From DASRQK01 sp040392005 (lineage in GTDB: Bacteria > Bacteroidota > Bacteroidia > Sphingobacteriales > Sphingobacteriaceae), in the NCBI GenBank assembly GCA_040392005.1, contig JBEBWT010000010.1:1-62692 (forward strand): a stretch of 62,692 nt of DNA, written 5' to 3'. Below the pieces are notes generated by a model. The model had not been told where the DNA came from and ran no database searches. It saw nothing but the letters and a program-made list of their open reading frames with translations. Position 1 is the first letter of the stretch, and each line of letters starts with the position of its first letter. The position numbers and the translations under genes were made by a program. Of the stretch, positions 1 through 9,010 are shown piece after piece.

Positions 1-119
1 GTCCATCGGAATGCTCCTTCTTTACTTGAATTGAAAATGCAGGATTATAACATGCCATCGGAAAACACAGCATCTTTCGGGATAAAATCTTTTTAACTCA
101 TATAAATACCCAGAAAACT

Positions 120-1619
120 ATGATTTCACGCCTGATCTTTATCCTACTGTTCAGCTCGTTTGCATCTTATTCCTTTTCTCAGGAACCGGAGTACACGCAG
201 AGTGGCTATACCTCACTGAGCATCCACTTGTCCGGCAAAGTCCCGGCAGGGCTTCCTGAGATTGCCATGTTGCATGTTTCCAATCCGTTCGTCCAGGACA
301 AGCCTGCCAAATTCAATGTGGTCAACGATTCGACAATGATGCTTTCGTTCTATACGTTCGGCCCGACTACGGTTTATTTCCAACTGGACAAGCAAATGAA
401 GACCTCGGTGTTGCTGCCCAACCAGCAGGATGAGCTGCACCTGCATTATACCGGTGGGCAAGACTATACCCTTGATTACCGGGGCCATTTCAAAGAGCTG
501 TTCGATGGGTCGGATATGTTTTACGATGCAGTCCGTGAATATTTTTCGTCCGATTACTTTATGACATACCAGCCGGCAAGCTACAAAACGGCGGTTGAGT
601 TTCGGGATGATATCTTGCAAAGGATCGCCAATCTGAAGGAAGGGCTCGGAAAAAACATCTCCTCACCACTGATCAGACGGCTTTTTGAGATTGGGATGGA
701 GAATAACAATAAAAATTATCATCTGTTTGATTATTATGAATCAACTTTTTGGACTTATACGGCTGACAAGTCAGAAGAGCGTACAAATCAAAAAGTAGAG
801 ATCCCTGAACGCGGACTGGCGTACTATACCGGGATCATAACAGCTCAATATGCCGACACCACCAGCTTATTGGCAGCGAATTTCAATCTTTTGCATAATA
901 TCCGGCAAAGTTTGGCGCCTGAATTGCTCCCCATTTGGGAAATAGGATTTGAGGCTTATCTAAATCGTCTTGAAGCATTATTCGGGAGCGTGTTTCCCCA
1001 GAGCGAAAATCTGTTTTATGATTTGATGCTTGCCGGCGCTTATATCGACCAGATCAACCAGGACCAGCCACTGTCCGTCGGTCAAAGATATGAGGTCGCA
1101 ACGCACTTCAAAAACAAACACCTTAGCAATTATATTTTGTATCAGGACGATCTGAGCATGAGCAAACGGAACTTCGGATCAGCCGTCAGTGGAACCCACT
1201 ATTTTCCTTTTGACCAGAACAACAAAGAAGTATTGGGACATATTCTGGCGAAATATAAGGGCAAAGTCGTGGTGATGGACTTTTGGGCGACCTGGTGTGG
1301 TCCCTGTCTGGAGGCCCACGAACTGATCAAACCGGTCAAGGCCCACTATGTCGATCGTGACGATGTGGTCTTCGTGTACCTGACTAATGAAACCTCGGAT
1401 TATCTCAGATGGAAAGATTACGTATCGGTATTGGGCGGAGAACATTATTATCTCTATAATGGCCAGCATAGTGCCATTTGTGACCGCTATGGCATCACTT
1501 CGATTCCCTCATACCTGATATTCGACAAAAAAGGGGAGCTTTCATCGAGTAGCTTAGGGGGGTATATGGGCAGTGAGAAGGCGAAAGAATGGATTGAAAA
1601 GGCTTTGGTTGGGAAATGA
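120..1619 (+). CDS. Secreted TlpA-family thioredoxin-like protein
   Basis: A 499-residue protein with a cleavable signal peptide (hydrophobic residues about 3-17, likely cut after SYSFSQ), so it should act in the periplasm or be anchored at the envelope. The C-terminal ~140 residues form a TlpA/ResA-type thioredoxin fold: the active-site motif WCGPC lies at residues 392-396 and the cis-proline region is TSIPSYLIF. Members of this family reduce periplasmic disulfides, often for cytochrome c maturation or stress protection. The N-terminal ~350 residues match no domain I recognise; Bacteroidota TlpA proteins commonly carry such large N-terminal regions. The start is the first ATG and directly precedes the signal peptide. 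The partner reductase could be the split DsbD at 6.6-8.9 kb. The thioredoxin domain is certain; the substrate is unknown. Confidence 0.85.
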   Translation: MISRLIFILLFSSFASYSFSQEPEYTQSGYTSLSIHLSGKVPAGLPEIAMLHVSNPFVQDKPAKFNVVNDSTMMLSFYTFGPTTVYFQLDKQMKTSVLLPNQQDELHLHYTGGQDYTLDYRGHFKELFDGSDMFYDAVREYFSSDYFMTYQPASYKTAVEFRDDILQRIANLKEGLGKNISSPLIRRLFEIGMENNNKNYHLFDYYESTFWTYTADKSEERTNQKVEIPERGLAYYTGIITAQYADTTSLLAANFNLLHNIRQSLAPELLPIWEIGFEAYLNRLEALFGSVFPQSENLFYDLMLAGAYIDQINQDQPLSVGQRYEVATHFKNKHLSNYILYQDDLSMSKRNFGSAVSGTHYFPFDQNNKEVLGHILAKYKGKVVVMDFWATWCGPCLEAHELIKPVKAHYVDRDDVVFVYLTNETSDYLRWKDYVSVLGGEHYYLYNGQHSAICDRYGITSIPSYLIFDKKGELSSSSLGGYMGSEKAKEWIEKALVGK

Positions 1620-1694
1620 GGAAACAAAAGAACACAATCACAACATATTAAGCAGATTTTTTAAGCAGGTTTTCTAAAACAAATCAAGGTTCGA

Positions 1695-1841
1695 ATGGTT
1701 GCGCAACGCGGCACGCTGACTGATCTGGCAGCCGAAATCTCTAAGCAGACCGGGAAAAACATTCCCTACAACAATCTGCCCGGATTGATTGGCAGACCGA
1801 CAACCCCCCTGGCCGAAGTCGTCAAAACGGCATTGGCATGA
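1695..1841 (+). pseudogene. Fossil of an NmrA-type NAD(P)H oxidoreductase (QorB-like), internally deleted
   Basis: A 48-codon open frame runs ATG to TGA. It contains LTDLAAEISKQTGKNIPY followed at once by GLIGRPTTPLAEVVKTAL. From memory of the NmrA/QorB quinone-oxidoreductase family, these two strings are normally separated by roughly 40 residues near the C-terminus (first the substrate-side helix, then the closing LIGRPTTPL helix). Here the middle part and everything N-terminal are missing, so I read this as a decayed remnant rather than a functional small gene. It sits between the TlpA-like gene and the convergent copper ATPase. The similarity is recalled, not computed. Confidence 0.5.
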
Positions 1842-1847
1842 CGAGAA

Positions 1848-4076
1848 TTAACGGAAATTCAGCCGAAGGCTGTTCAGCACCACACTCACACTGCTCAGGG
1901 CCATTGCTGCACCGGCAATCATGGGGTTCAGCAAAAATCCATTGATTGGATAAAGGATTCCGGCAGCGATCGGAATGCCGATCAGATTGTAAATAAATGC
2001 CCAGAACAGGTTTTGTTTGATGGTGGATACGGTATGGCGGGACAGGCGGATGGCCTGCGGAATCTTGTTCAGATCCGAAGAGATGATGGTCATTTTGGCC
2101 ACATCCATGGCAATATCGCTTCCCTGGCCCATGGCAATGCTGACATCGGCCGTGGCCAGTGCAGTACTGTCATTGATGCCGTCCCCCACCATTGCTACTG
2201 TTTTGCCCTGCTCCTGCAATTCCCGGACAAATTCAGCTTTCTGATGCGGTAATACTTCGGCTTTGTAATGAGGTATGCCGGCCTGCTTCGCAATGGCTTT
2301 TGCGGTACCCTCGTTGTCGCCGGTAAGCATATAGAGAGCTATGCCCATGGCCTTGATCTGTGCGATGGCTTCCACCGAAGTCGCCTTGATTTTATCTGAA
2401 ATGGCCAGGACCGCCAGCGTCTCCTTCTGATCTGCGAACCAGATCACGGTTTTGGATTCTGCCAGCCATTCTTCCGCCTGACTTTGCAATTCAGGGGCGG
2501 TCTCAATTTTATTTTCCTGCAAAAGTTTTTTATTTCCAGCAAAATAGCTGATGCCGCCGACCACGGCTTGCGCACCCTTGCCGGTTATACTCTTGAAAGC
2601 CGATAGTGACAGGGTTTCTGATTCCCCGTCCAGGTATTTGACCACGGCTTCCGCCAGCGGGTGCTCGGATTGTTTTTCCAGGCTGAACAGAATATCCTTT
2701 GCGGAATCCCTGCCCTGAAGCCATTGGATGCCGGTGACTTCCGGACGCCCTTCGGTAATGGTGCCGGTTTTGTCCAGAATCATCGCATTCACCTTTTTGG
2801 CAAGCTCCAGACTTTCGGCATCTTTGATCAGAATCCCTTTTTGTGCCCCCTTGCCCACGCCGACCATAATGGCAGTAGGTGTGGCCAGTCCAAGCGCACA
2901 GGGACAGGCGATCACCAGCACGGTAATGGCAGCCAGCAATCCATGCACCAGGCCGTTTTCTCCTCCCAGGATCAGCCAGACCACCAATGTCAGCAGGGCA
3001 ATCCCGATCACCACTGGTACAAAAATACCAGCGATCTTGTCCACCAGTTTCTGTACCGGTGCCTTGCTGCCCTGGGCATCCTGCACCATCCGGATAATCT
3101 GGGCCAGCATCGTATCCTTCCCTACTTTCAGTGCCCTGAACCGGAAACTTCCTTTTTGGTTGATTGTCCCCGCAAAAACCTTTTCGCCTTCGGTCTTCAG
3201 CACAGGCAGCGGTTCGCCGCTCAACATACTTTCATCCACATAGGATTCCCCACCGGCCACCATCCCATCCACTGCGATTTTCTCTCCCGGCCTGACCAGC
3301 ACCAGATCGTTTTTCTGCACCTGCTCGATAGGGACCTGTAACTCACTGCCATCTGCTTGCAGGATCGTTACATTTTTGGGTTGCAATCCCATCAGTTTTT
3401 TCAGGGCAGCCGAGGTATTGCCTTTGGTTCTTTCCTCCATCAGCCTTCCCAGCAAAATAAAGGTAATGATCACACCAGCCGCTTCAAAATAGACATGGGC
3501 GTGCAGCCCCCGCTGGTGCCAGAACTCCGGATACAGCATATTAAACAGGCTGAACAGGTAAGCAATACCCGTACTCAGGGCCACCAGCGTGTCCATATTT
3601 GCCTTGCGGTGTCTGATCTGCTTCCAGGCATTGACAAAAAATCCACGGCCCAGCCATAGCACAATGGGTGTTGCCAGAGCCCACATGATCTCATTGGCAT
3701 AAGGCATATCCATATAGAACATACCGATAATGACCAGCGGGATCGACAAAATAACTGCCCAAATGGTTTTCTGCTTCAGGGAGCGGTAATTCTTTTCGTG
3801 GATCGCTTCCAGGGTTTCCTGTTGTGTATCTTCACTTTCGATCAGCAGATCGTAGCCTACCGCCTGTACCGCTTTCTGCAATTCCTCTGCATTGGTTTTA
3901 CCGGAATTGTATTCTACCGACAGCGTCGCGTTTGCATAATTCACCGAAGCATCCAGTACTCCTTCTGCTGCCTTCACCGCACTCTCGGCACTGACCGCAC
4001 AGGATGCACAGGACATATTCAGTACGGGAAAAGTCGCTTTCACAACTTGCTTATTTTCAATATCTGTTGTAGCCAT
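1848..4076 (-). CDS. copA: Copper-translocating P-type ATPase
   Basis: A 742-residue P1B-type ATPase that pumps Cu(I) out of the cytoplasm. Visible in order: one N-terminal heavy-metal-associated domain with MSCASC (Cys23, Cys26), eight predicted membrane segments, the intramembrane metal site IACPCALG, the phosphorylation motif DKTGTITEG, the HP motif of heavy-metal pumps (SEHPLAEA), the nucleotide loop MLTGDNEGTA and the hinge MVGDGINDSTALATADVSIAMG-type motif. CPC plus a single CxxC domain points to the Cu(I) subgroup. Length is normal for the family. It is divergent from the Ada-like gene, with about 200 bp between the start codons, and no copper chaperone or CueR-like regulator is adjacent. 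Zn/Cd specificity is unlikely because the motif is CPC with the expected surrounding residues. Confidence 0.95.
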   Translation of the reverse strand: MATTDIENKQVVKATFPVLNMSCASCAVSAESAVKAAEGVLDASVNYANATLSVEYNSGKTNAEELQKAVQAVGYDLLIESEDTQQETLEAIHEKNYRSLKQKTIWAVILSIPLVIIGMFYMDMPYANEIMWALATPIVLWLGRGFFVNAWKQIRHRKANMDTLVALSTGIAYLFSLFNMLYPEFWHQRGLHAHVYFEAAGVIITFILLGRLMEERTKGNTSAALKKLMGLQPKNVTILQADGSELQVPIEQVQKNDLVLVRPGEKIAVDGMVAGGESYVDESMLSGEPLPVLKTEGEKVFAGTINQKGSFRFRALKVGKDTMLAQIIRMVQDAQGSKAPVQKLVDKIAGIFVPVVIGIALLTLVVWLILGGENGLVHGLLAAITVLVIACPCALGLATPTAIMVGVGKGAQKGILIKDAESLELAKKVNAMILDKTGTITEGRPEVTGIQWLQGRDSAKDILFSLEKQSEHPLAEAVVKYLDGESETLSLSAFKSITGKGAQAVVGGISYFAGNKKLLQENKIETAPELQSQAEEWLAESKTVIWFADQKETLAVLAISDKIKATSVEAIAQIKAMGIALYMLTGDNEGTAKAIAKQAGIPHYKAEVLPHQKAEFVRELQEQGKTVAMVGDGINDSTALATADVSIAMGQGSDIAMDVAKMTIISSDLNKIPQAIRLSRHTVSTIKQNLFWAFIYNLIGIPIAAGILYPINGFLLNPMIAGAAMALSSVSVVLNSLRLNFR

Positions 4077-4094
4077 GATTGTTGCATTTTATAT

Positions 4095-4121
4095 TATCAC
4101 AAACCCTAATGCGGAATCTGG
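4095..4121 (+). repeat. Dispersed intergenic repeat, copy A
   Basis: A 27-bp stretch in the copA upstream region is nearly identical (25 of 27 positions) to 49639-49665. The shared core is CCTAATGCGGAATCTGGG, and weaker similarity continues about 15 bp to the left. The same CGGAATCTGG word forms both arms of the hairpin at 57665-57699. Function unknown. Confidence 0.6.
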
Positions 4122-4281
4122 GATTATATTACAAAGATCGCAAGAAAAACCAGCTTATCTATTACACAATTATGGAAATGATTTGTAAGATTATGGGTAA
4201 TAAGTTCGATTTCCGCAAGATCCGGATTTTTTATCTCGGAAAAACCTCCCATTTTTGTATGAATTCAAACAGTGAAGGGCA

Positions 4282-5166
4282 ATGGAAAGTCAGGAAGTAC
4301 TCAATTACAGGCGGATTGCACAGGCGATCGAATACATCCGTGCACATGTCAGGCAGCAGCCCGGTCTGGATGAAGTGGCGGAGCATGTGGGTTTGAGTCC
4401 GGCCCATTTTCAGCGTTTGTTTACCGAATGGGCGGGGATCAGTCCCAAAAAGTTTTTGCAGTACCTGACCTTGCAGGATGCTAAGCAGGCCCTGAGGAAT
4501 GAAGTCCAGCCTACCTTATTTGAAACGGCTTTTGAGGCAGGGCTTTCGAGCACCAGCCGCCTGCACGATCTGTTTGTCAGTATCGAGGGGATGACCCCGG
4601 CCGAGTACAAAAACGGAGGGCGTGACTTGCAGATCAATTATGAGTTGGCGGGCAGCCCTTTCGGGAATGTCTTGGTGGCCTCCACCCGGAAAGGGGTGTG
4701 TTACCTTGCCTTTTTTGATGGTTCGGGAGGCGATGATCCCGGGATTGAAGGTCCGGGATATAATAAAGCCATCAGCGACCTCAAGAAACTATTTCCGAAT
4801 GCAGATTATACCAGGCAGTCCGATGCTTTTCAGCAGCAGGTGCTTTCCATTTTCCGCCGGGACTGGTCGGAGATTCCCAAAATCAAACTCCACCTGAAGG
4901 GTACGGGTTTTCAACTGAAAGTTTGGGAATGCCTCTTGCAGATTCCGATGGGAGCTACATCCACCTATGGGGCAGTGGCGGAAAGGATCGGTGCCTCAAA
5001 AGCGTCGAGGGCGGTTGGTACTGCTGTGGGCAGCAATCCGGTTTCCTTTCTCATTCCCTGTCACCGGGTGATCCGTGGAGATGGAGGAATCGGTGGTTAT
5101 CATTGGGGCACGACCCGCAAGCGGGCCATCCTCGGTTGGGAATCCGCCAGGCCAGACCCCTTGTAG
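4282..5166 (+). CDS. Ada-like protein: AraC-type HTH plus O6-methylguanine-DNA methyltransferase
   Basis: A 294-residue fusion. Residues ~10-110 are an AraC/XylS-type pair of helix-turn-helix motifs (LDEVAEHVGLSPAHFQRLF and a second HTH up to MTPAEYK); residues ~118-290 are the suicide alkyltransferase, with the active-site PCHR motif at 259-262 (Cys260 accepts the alkyl group). It lacks the N-terminal zinc-cysteine phosphotriester-sensing domain of E. coli Ada, so it should repair O6-alkylguanine and may regulate genes, but through a different trigger. This short Ada form is common in Bacteroidota and Proteobacteria. It stands alone, divergent from copA. The start at 4282 gives the usual N-terminus ahead of the HTH. 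Confidence 0.9.
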   Translation: MESQEVLNYRRIAQAIEYIRAHVRQQPGLDEVAEHVGLSPAHFQRLFTEWAGISPKKFLQYLTLQDAKQALRNEVQPTLFETAFEAGLSSTSRLHDLFVSIEGMTPAEYKNGGRDLQINYELAGSPFGNVLVASTRKGVCYLAFFDGSGGDDPGIEGPGYNKAISDLKKLFPNADYTRQSDAFQQQVLSIFRRDWSEIPKIKLHLKGTGFQLKVWECLLQIPMGATSTYGAVAERIGASKASRAVGTAVGSNPVSFLIPCHRVIRGDGGIGGYHWGTTRKRAILGWESARPDPL

Positions 5167-5278
5167 CCCGGAGGCTACCTGTAAAAGCACACGCTCACTA
5201 TAAATACCGTAAATTATTCGTTGCGATTTGCTTTTCTCAAAGAGGAATTCCTATATTTCCTAATCTAAATTAGTTGTT

Positions 5279-5545
5279 ATGGTCGGAGTGCTTATTGAGA
5301 AGGAACAGATTGGCAATTACCGGATTATTCCGGCAGAGGTAAATCGAAAAACCGAATTGCGGGACAAATTAATCGCAGCAAGAAGGCTGGGAAATGAATT
5401 TAAATCCAAGGTCGGTATTGCATTCCAGACAGAAGATGGGCCAAAGCGCATAGAGACCACCGTCTGGTTATTGACGGATGATTACATCCAGATCAAAAAC
5501 GGGGTGGTTATTCCCTTGCATGCGCTTATTGATATAGATTTCTGA
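5279..5545 (+). CDS. Small conserved hypothetical protein (88 aa)
   Basis: An 88-residue soluble protein with no signal peptide or membrane segment. Its C-terminal half has the pattern IETTVWLLTDDYIQIKNG followed by VVIPLHALIDIDF, which I recall from small uncharacterised Bacteroidota proteins; no function is assigned. The alternation of short beta-like stretches would fit a small beta-barrel or SH3-like fold, but this is only inference. It is separated by 112 bp from the Ada-like gene and ends 10 bp from the convergent pfkA stop, so it is probably a single-gene unit. Confidence 0.65.
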   Translation: MVGVLIEKEQIGNYRIIPAEVNRKTELRDKLIAARRLGNEFKSKVGIAFQTEDGPKRIETTVWLLTDDYIQIKNGVVIPLHALIDIDF

Positions 5546-5555
5546 TAAAAACAAA

Positions 5556-6533
5556 TTACAGAGACAGAATCTCCACGATCCGCACCAGATTTTCATTGAT
5601 GGTGCCAATGTGTTTGATGGCATTTTTGAAGGGAGTAAACTCCACTTCTCCATGAATGGAACCGGCCATTTCTCCGCTCCGGCCTGCCAGCAAACCTTCG
5701 ACGGCTCCCACACCCAGGCGGCTGGCCAGCACCCGGTCCAGGCAGGTAGGACGTCCTCCCCGCTGGATATGCCCCAGAATGGATATCCGGACATCATAAT
5801 GCGGGAAACGGGCCTTGATCCGGTCGGCGACCGCAAAGCCTCCTCCGGCATCATCTCCTTCGGCCACAATGATGATCCGGGAAGATTTATTTTTCCGGGT
5901 CCGGTCCAGGCGATCCATCATCGCCTCATAATCGACCTTGATCTCCGGGATCAGCACGGCTTCCGCACCGGTGGCAATACCGGTACGCAGGGCGATCAAC
6001 CCGGAGTCCCGGCCCATTACTTCCACCACAAACAGCCGGTCGTGGGATTCGGCGGTATCCCGGATCTTATCCACGGCATCAATGGCCGTATTGACTGCGG
6101 TATCATACCCGATGGTAAAATCTGTGCCAGCCAGGTCATTGTCGATGGTGCCGGGGATGCCGATCACCGGGATGTCGTATTCTTCCATAAACCGGGACGC
6201 TCCGGTAAAAGTGCCGTCCCCTCCGATGGCGATCAACCCATTGATATCGTGTTTTTGTAGATTTTCAAAAGCCTTTTTCCGGCCTTCCCCGGTCCGGAAT
6301 TCCTCGCTGCGGGCCGTTTTGAGAATGGTTCCCCCGCGCTGTATAATATTGGCTACCGACTTGGCTTCCATTGGGAAAATATCACCGTGCACCATGCCGT
6401 CGTAGCCCCGGCGGATGCCGAACACATTCAGACCGTGGAAAAGTGCTGTCCGGACAACGGCACGGATAGCCGCATTCATGCCCGGCGCATCCCCTCCGGA
6501 AGTAAAAACAGCGATATTTTTGATTTCTGCCAT
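5556..6533 (-). CDS. pfkA: ATP-dependent 6-phosphofructokinase
   Basis: A 325-residue enzyme that phosphorylates fructose 6-phosphate, the committed step of glycolysis, in the cytoplasm. The ATP-binding signature GGDAPGMNAAIR is at residues 13-24, the GGDGT motif (AIGGDGTFTGA) near residue 103, and the catalytic PGTIDNDL loop near residue 125; GGDGT with glycine at the second position supports use of ATP instead of pyrophosphate. RGGRPTCLDR near the C-terminus is the expected effector/substrate region. Length is standard. It lies 59 bp downstream of the dsbD reductase gene on the same strand and could be co-transcribed, though no functional link is obvious. Confidence 0.97.
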   Translation of the reverse strand: MAEIKNIAVFTSGGDAPGMNAAIRAVVRTALFHGLNVFGIRRGYDGMVHGDIFPMEAKSVANIIQRGGTILKTARSEEFRTGEGRKKAFENLQKHDINGLIAIGGDGTFTGASRFMEEYDIPVIGIPGTIDNDLAGTDFTIGYDTAVNTAIDAVDKIRDTAESHDRLFVVEVMGRDSGLIALRTGIATGAEAVLIPEIKVDYEAMMDRLDRTRKNKSSRIIIVAEGDDAGGGFAVADRIKARFPHYDVRISILGHIQRGGRPTCLDRVLASRLGVGAVEGLLAGRSGEMAGSIHGEVEFTPFKNAIKHIGTINENLVRIVEILSL

Positions 6534-6592
6534 AGCCTATGTGTTAAACGATCGGTATTGCCGAGTGAATCCGGTTTTTCCTTATTACTGTA

Positions 6593-8374
6593 TTACTGCC
6601 CCGCCCGGTAAGCCGCCAGACCGGATTCCAGGAAGTTGATATAATTCGGAATGTCCTCTTTATAACCCTGCGCGGGAATCAGTTGCTTGCCATCACCATC
6701 AATCACCACATAATAGGGTTGGGCGTTCACGCCAAAACGGGATTGTTGCAAATCCGACCATTTCTGGCCTACCCGGCGGATTTTTTTGCCGCTGAATTCT
6801 GAGACATACTGCTCTCCGGGTTCCAGATCTGTCCGGTCATCCACATACAGGGATACCAGTATGTATTCCTCTTTAAGCAAACGCAAAACGGCCGGATCCG
6901 GCCATACCGACTCCTCCATTTTACGGCAATTCACACAACTCCAGCCGGTAAAGTCCAGCAGCAGTGGTTTATTGACCTGTTTGGAATAAGCCAGTGCCTG
7001 ATCGTAATCGTAAAATGCATCCAGCCCGTGGGGAGCATGAAATACATCGCCGTATTTCTTGACAATCCCGGTGGAAGAGATCGAAATGGTATTACCATTA
7101 TTGGAGGACTGATACCCCACTTGATGCAGATTGAAATCCTGGGTCGGTGACGGCGGCAACCAGGCACTCAGGGCCTTCAGAGGCGCACCCCACATTCCCG
7201 GGATCATATAGACCGTAAAGGACAGCACCACGATCGCAAAAAACAGGCGTGGAATCGAGAGGAATTTGACCTCACTGTCATGAGAAAAACGGAGTTTACC
7301 TAACAGATAAATGCCGAACAAACCAAAGATCACAATCCAGATGGCCAGGAATACTTCCCGGTCCAGTATCCCCCAGTGATAGGCCAGATCGACATTCGAC
7401 AGGAATTTAAAGGCCAGTGCGAGTTCCAGAAAACCCAGTGAAACCTTGACCGAATTGAGCCAGCCCCCTGATTTCGGCATTTCCTTCAGCAAAAACGGAA
7501 AGAAGGCGAAGATCATAAAAGGTACAGCCAGTGCAATGGAAAATCCAAGCATTCCGATGGCCGGTCCGAGCAGGGCCCCTTCCGAAACGGCTTCGACCAG
7601 AAGCCAGCCAATGATCGGGCCGGTACAGGAGAAAGACACCAGCGCCAGCGTAAAGGACATAAAGAACAGCCCCAGCAATCCGCCCCGATTGGATTTTTCA
7701 TCGATTCTGTTTACAAAGCGGGAGGGTAGCGTGATTTCAAAAGCCCCCAGAAAAGAAATAGCAAAAACAATGATGATCAGAAAGAACAGGAGGTTGAACC
7801 AGGCGCTGCTGGCGGCCTCATTGAGCGCCGAAGCCCCGAAGATCAGGGTGACCAGCATTCCCAGCGCCACATAGATCACAATAATAAAAAGTCCGTATAG
7901 CAGGGAATTCAAAATACCCTTCATCCGGGTGCCGCTTTGCTTGGTAAAATAGGAAACGGTCAGGGGCACCATCGGATAGATGCAGGGCATCAGAAATGCC
8001 GCAAATCCCCCGATCAGCCCGGCAATGAAGATCCCCCATAAGGATTGGGGATTTTCATCCCCCCCGCCCGCAGAAAATGCTGTTCCGTCCTCGTCAGCTA
8101 ATGTGTCCGGGGCATCCCCGAATTCCACATCCTCAAAACTGAATAGCGTGTCCGTTGCGGCAGCCCCTTCATCCAGGATATCGGCCGCATCCAGATCTTC
8201 CGGGGCATCCTCAAACACCACATCCTCAAAACTAAACAGTGTGTCCTCCTGAGCAAAAACAAGATTGGTCCGGGCATCTGCAAGGAACCGTACTTCCGCC
8301 TGTGAGGGCGCAATACCAGCAAAGAGAAAGGAGAGAAAGAGCAGAGAAAAGATAAAACGTGGATAGCGCCTCAT
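6593..8374 (-). CDS. dsbD: DsbD-type thiol:disulfide transporter (membrane and thioredoxin domains, no alpha domain)
   Basis: A 593-residue inner-membrane protein that carries electrons from cytoplasmic thioredoxin to the periplasm. After a signal peptide (residues 1-~26) comes an acidic linker with two copies of DTLFSFEDV, then the eight-helix CcdA-like beta domain with its two reactive cysteines (Cys131 in MPCIYPM and Cys250 in FSCTGPI), then a C-terminal thioredoxin-like gamma domain with CVNC at 480-483. The N-terminal alpha domain found in E. coli DsbD is absent here and is encoded by the next gene upstream (8458-8907), so the enzyme is split. The acidic repeat occupies the place where alpha would join. 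Gap to that gene is 83 bp, same strand. Confidence 0.93.
   Translation of the reverse strand: MRRYPRFIFSLLFLSFLFAGIAPSQAEVRFLADARTNLVFAQEDTLFSFEDVVFEDAPEDLDAADILDEGAAATDTLFSFEDVEFGDAPDTLADEDGTAFSAGGGDENPQSLWGIFIAGLIGGFAAFLMPCIYPMVPLTVSYFTKQSGTRMKGILNSLLYGLFIIVIYVALGMLVTLIFGASALNEAASSAWFNLLFFLIIIVFAISFLGAFEITLPSRFVNRIDEKSNRGGLLGLFFMSFTLALVSFSCTGPIIGWLLVEAVSEGALLGPAIGMLGFSIALAVPFMIFAFFPFLLKEMPKSGGWLNSVKVSLGFLELALAFKFLSNVDLAYHWGILDREVFLAIWIVIFGLFGIYLLGKLRFSHDSEVKFLSIPRLFFAIVVLSFTVYMIPGMWGAPLKALSAWLPPSPTQDFNLHQVGYQSSNNGNTISISSTGIVKKYGDVFHAPHGLDAFYDYDQALAYSKQVNKPLLLDFTGWSCVNCRKMEESVWPDPAVLRLLKEEYILVSLYVDDRTDLEPGEQYVSEFSGKKIRRVGQKWSDLQQSRFGVNAQPYYVVIDGDGKQLIPAQGYKEDIPNYINFLESGLAAYRAGQ
8098..8252 (-). 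repeat. Imperfect duplication inside the dsbD linker
   Basis: Two units encode DTLFSFEDVVFEDAPEDL and DTLFSFEDVEFGDAPDTL, about 31 residues apart. The DNA of the two units is also similar (for example CACATCCTCAAAACT occurs in both on the plus strand), so this is a recent segmental duplication in the linker between signal peptide and first membrane helix. The product is strongly acidic and probably disordered. Confidence 0.75.
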
Positions 8375-8457
8375 TGATTTTATTTAAAATTCCTGTAAAT
8401 TTTTAAGATGTACGGATTCCATAAATCTGTACAATACACGCAGATTACCGTATCGTA

Positions 8458-8907
8458 TTATTTGATGGCGATGGCAAAAGGCACCTCATCCGGTGGCAGG
8501 CATTGCTCGGCATCACAGGCCATAAATTCCACCACCCCTCTGACCATCGTCTGCCCTTTGTTCAGCTTGATTTTTTGCTGGAAGACCACTTCGGTGTTGA
8601 AATAGGCCACATCCATTCCGAATACCTCTTCGTACTTGGTTTTTGGTTTTGGTTCGATGGGTTTTCCGATCAGTGAAAATTCATTTGAGGGTGAGAAAGA
8701 GAAGGAAGTCTTGATCGGGCCACCATCGGCTACATTCAGCGAATAAATGTGCCAGCCCTTATCGATCACCGCTTTCATAAAGACAACGGCCTCCTTATCA
8801 TTTATTTTTTTCGCCCCAAACTGCCATTTAACAGGTTCCAGGATTTGCGAAAACGCACTGGACGCTCCCATTAATATCATTACTACTACTAAAGAAAGGT
8901 TTTTCAT
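8458..8907 (-). CDS. Stand-alone DsbD N-terminal (alpha) domain protein
   Basis: A 149-residue periplasmic protein with a signal peptide (cut likely after SSAFS). The body is an immunoglobulin-like DsbD-alpha domain; the active-site segment FMACDAEQCLPP has two cysteines four residues apart, close to the C103/C109 pair of E. coli DsbD-alpha, followed by the same CxPP-type ending. It would take electrons from the gamma domain of the neighbouring DsbD (6593-8374) and pass them to periplasmic acceptors such as TlpA-like or Dsb proteins. Genes with this arrangement are common in Bacteroidota. It is probably first in an operon with dsbD and perhaps pfkA. Confidence 0.88.
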   Translation of the reverse strand: MKNLSLVVVMILMGASSAFSQILEPVKWQFGAKKINDKEAVVFMKAVIDKGWHIYSLNVADGGPIKTSFSFSPSNEFSLIGKPIEPKPKTKYEEVFGMDVAYFNTEVVFQQKIKLNKGQTMVRGVVEFMACDAEQCLPPDEVPFAIAIK

Positions 8908-9010
8908 ACTAATTCAGTCTAAAAAATTCAAATTATATCACTTATAAAAATTCCAACGTCTATTCTATATAAGATATTGCAAAAAGTCCCGCCTACCGCC
9001 ATCCGAAAGG

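Noticed and set aside
4079..4396. A 105-codon plus-strand frame bridging the copA upstream region and the Ada-like gene
   Set aside because: It overlaps the Ada-like gene out of frame and contains the dispersed repeat; no similarity or promoter supports it.
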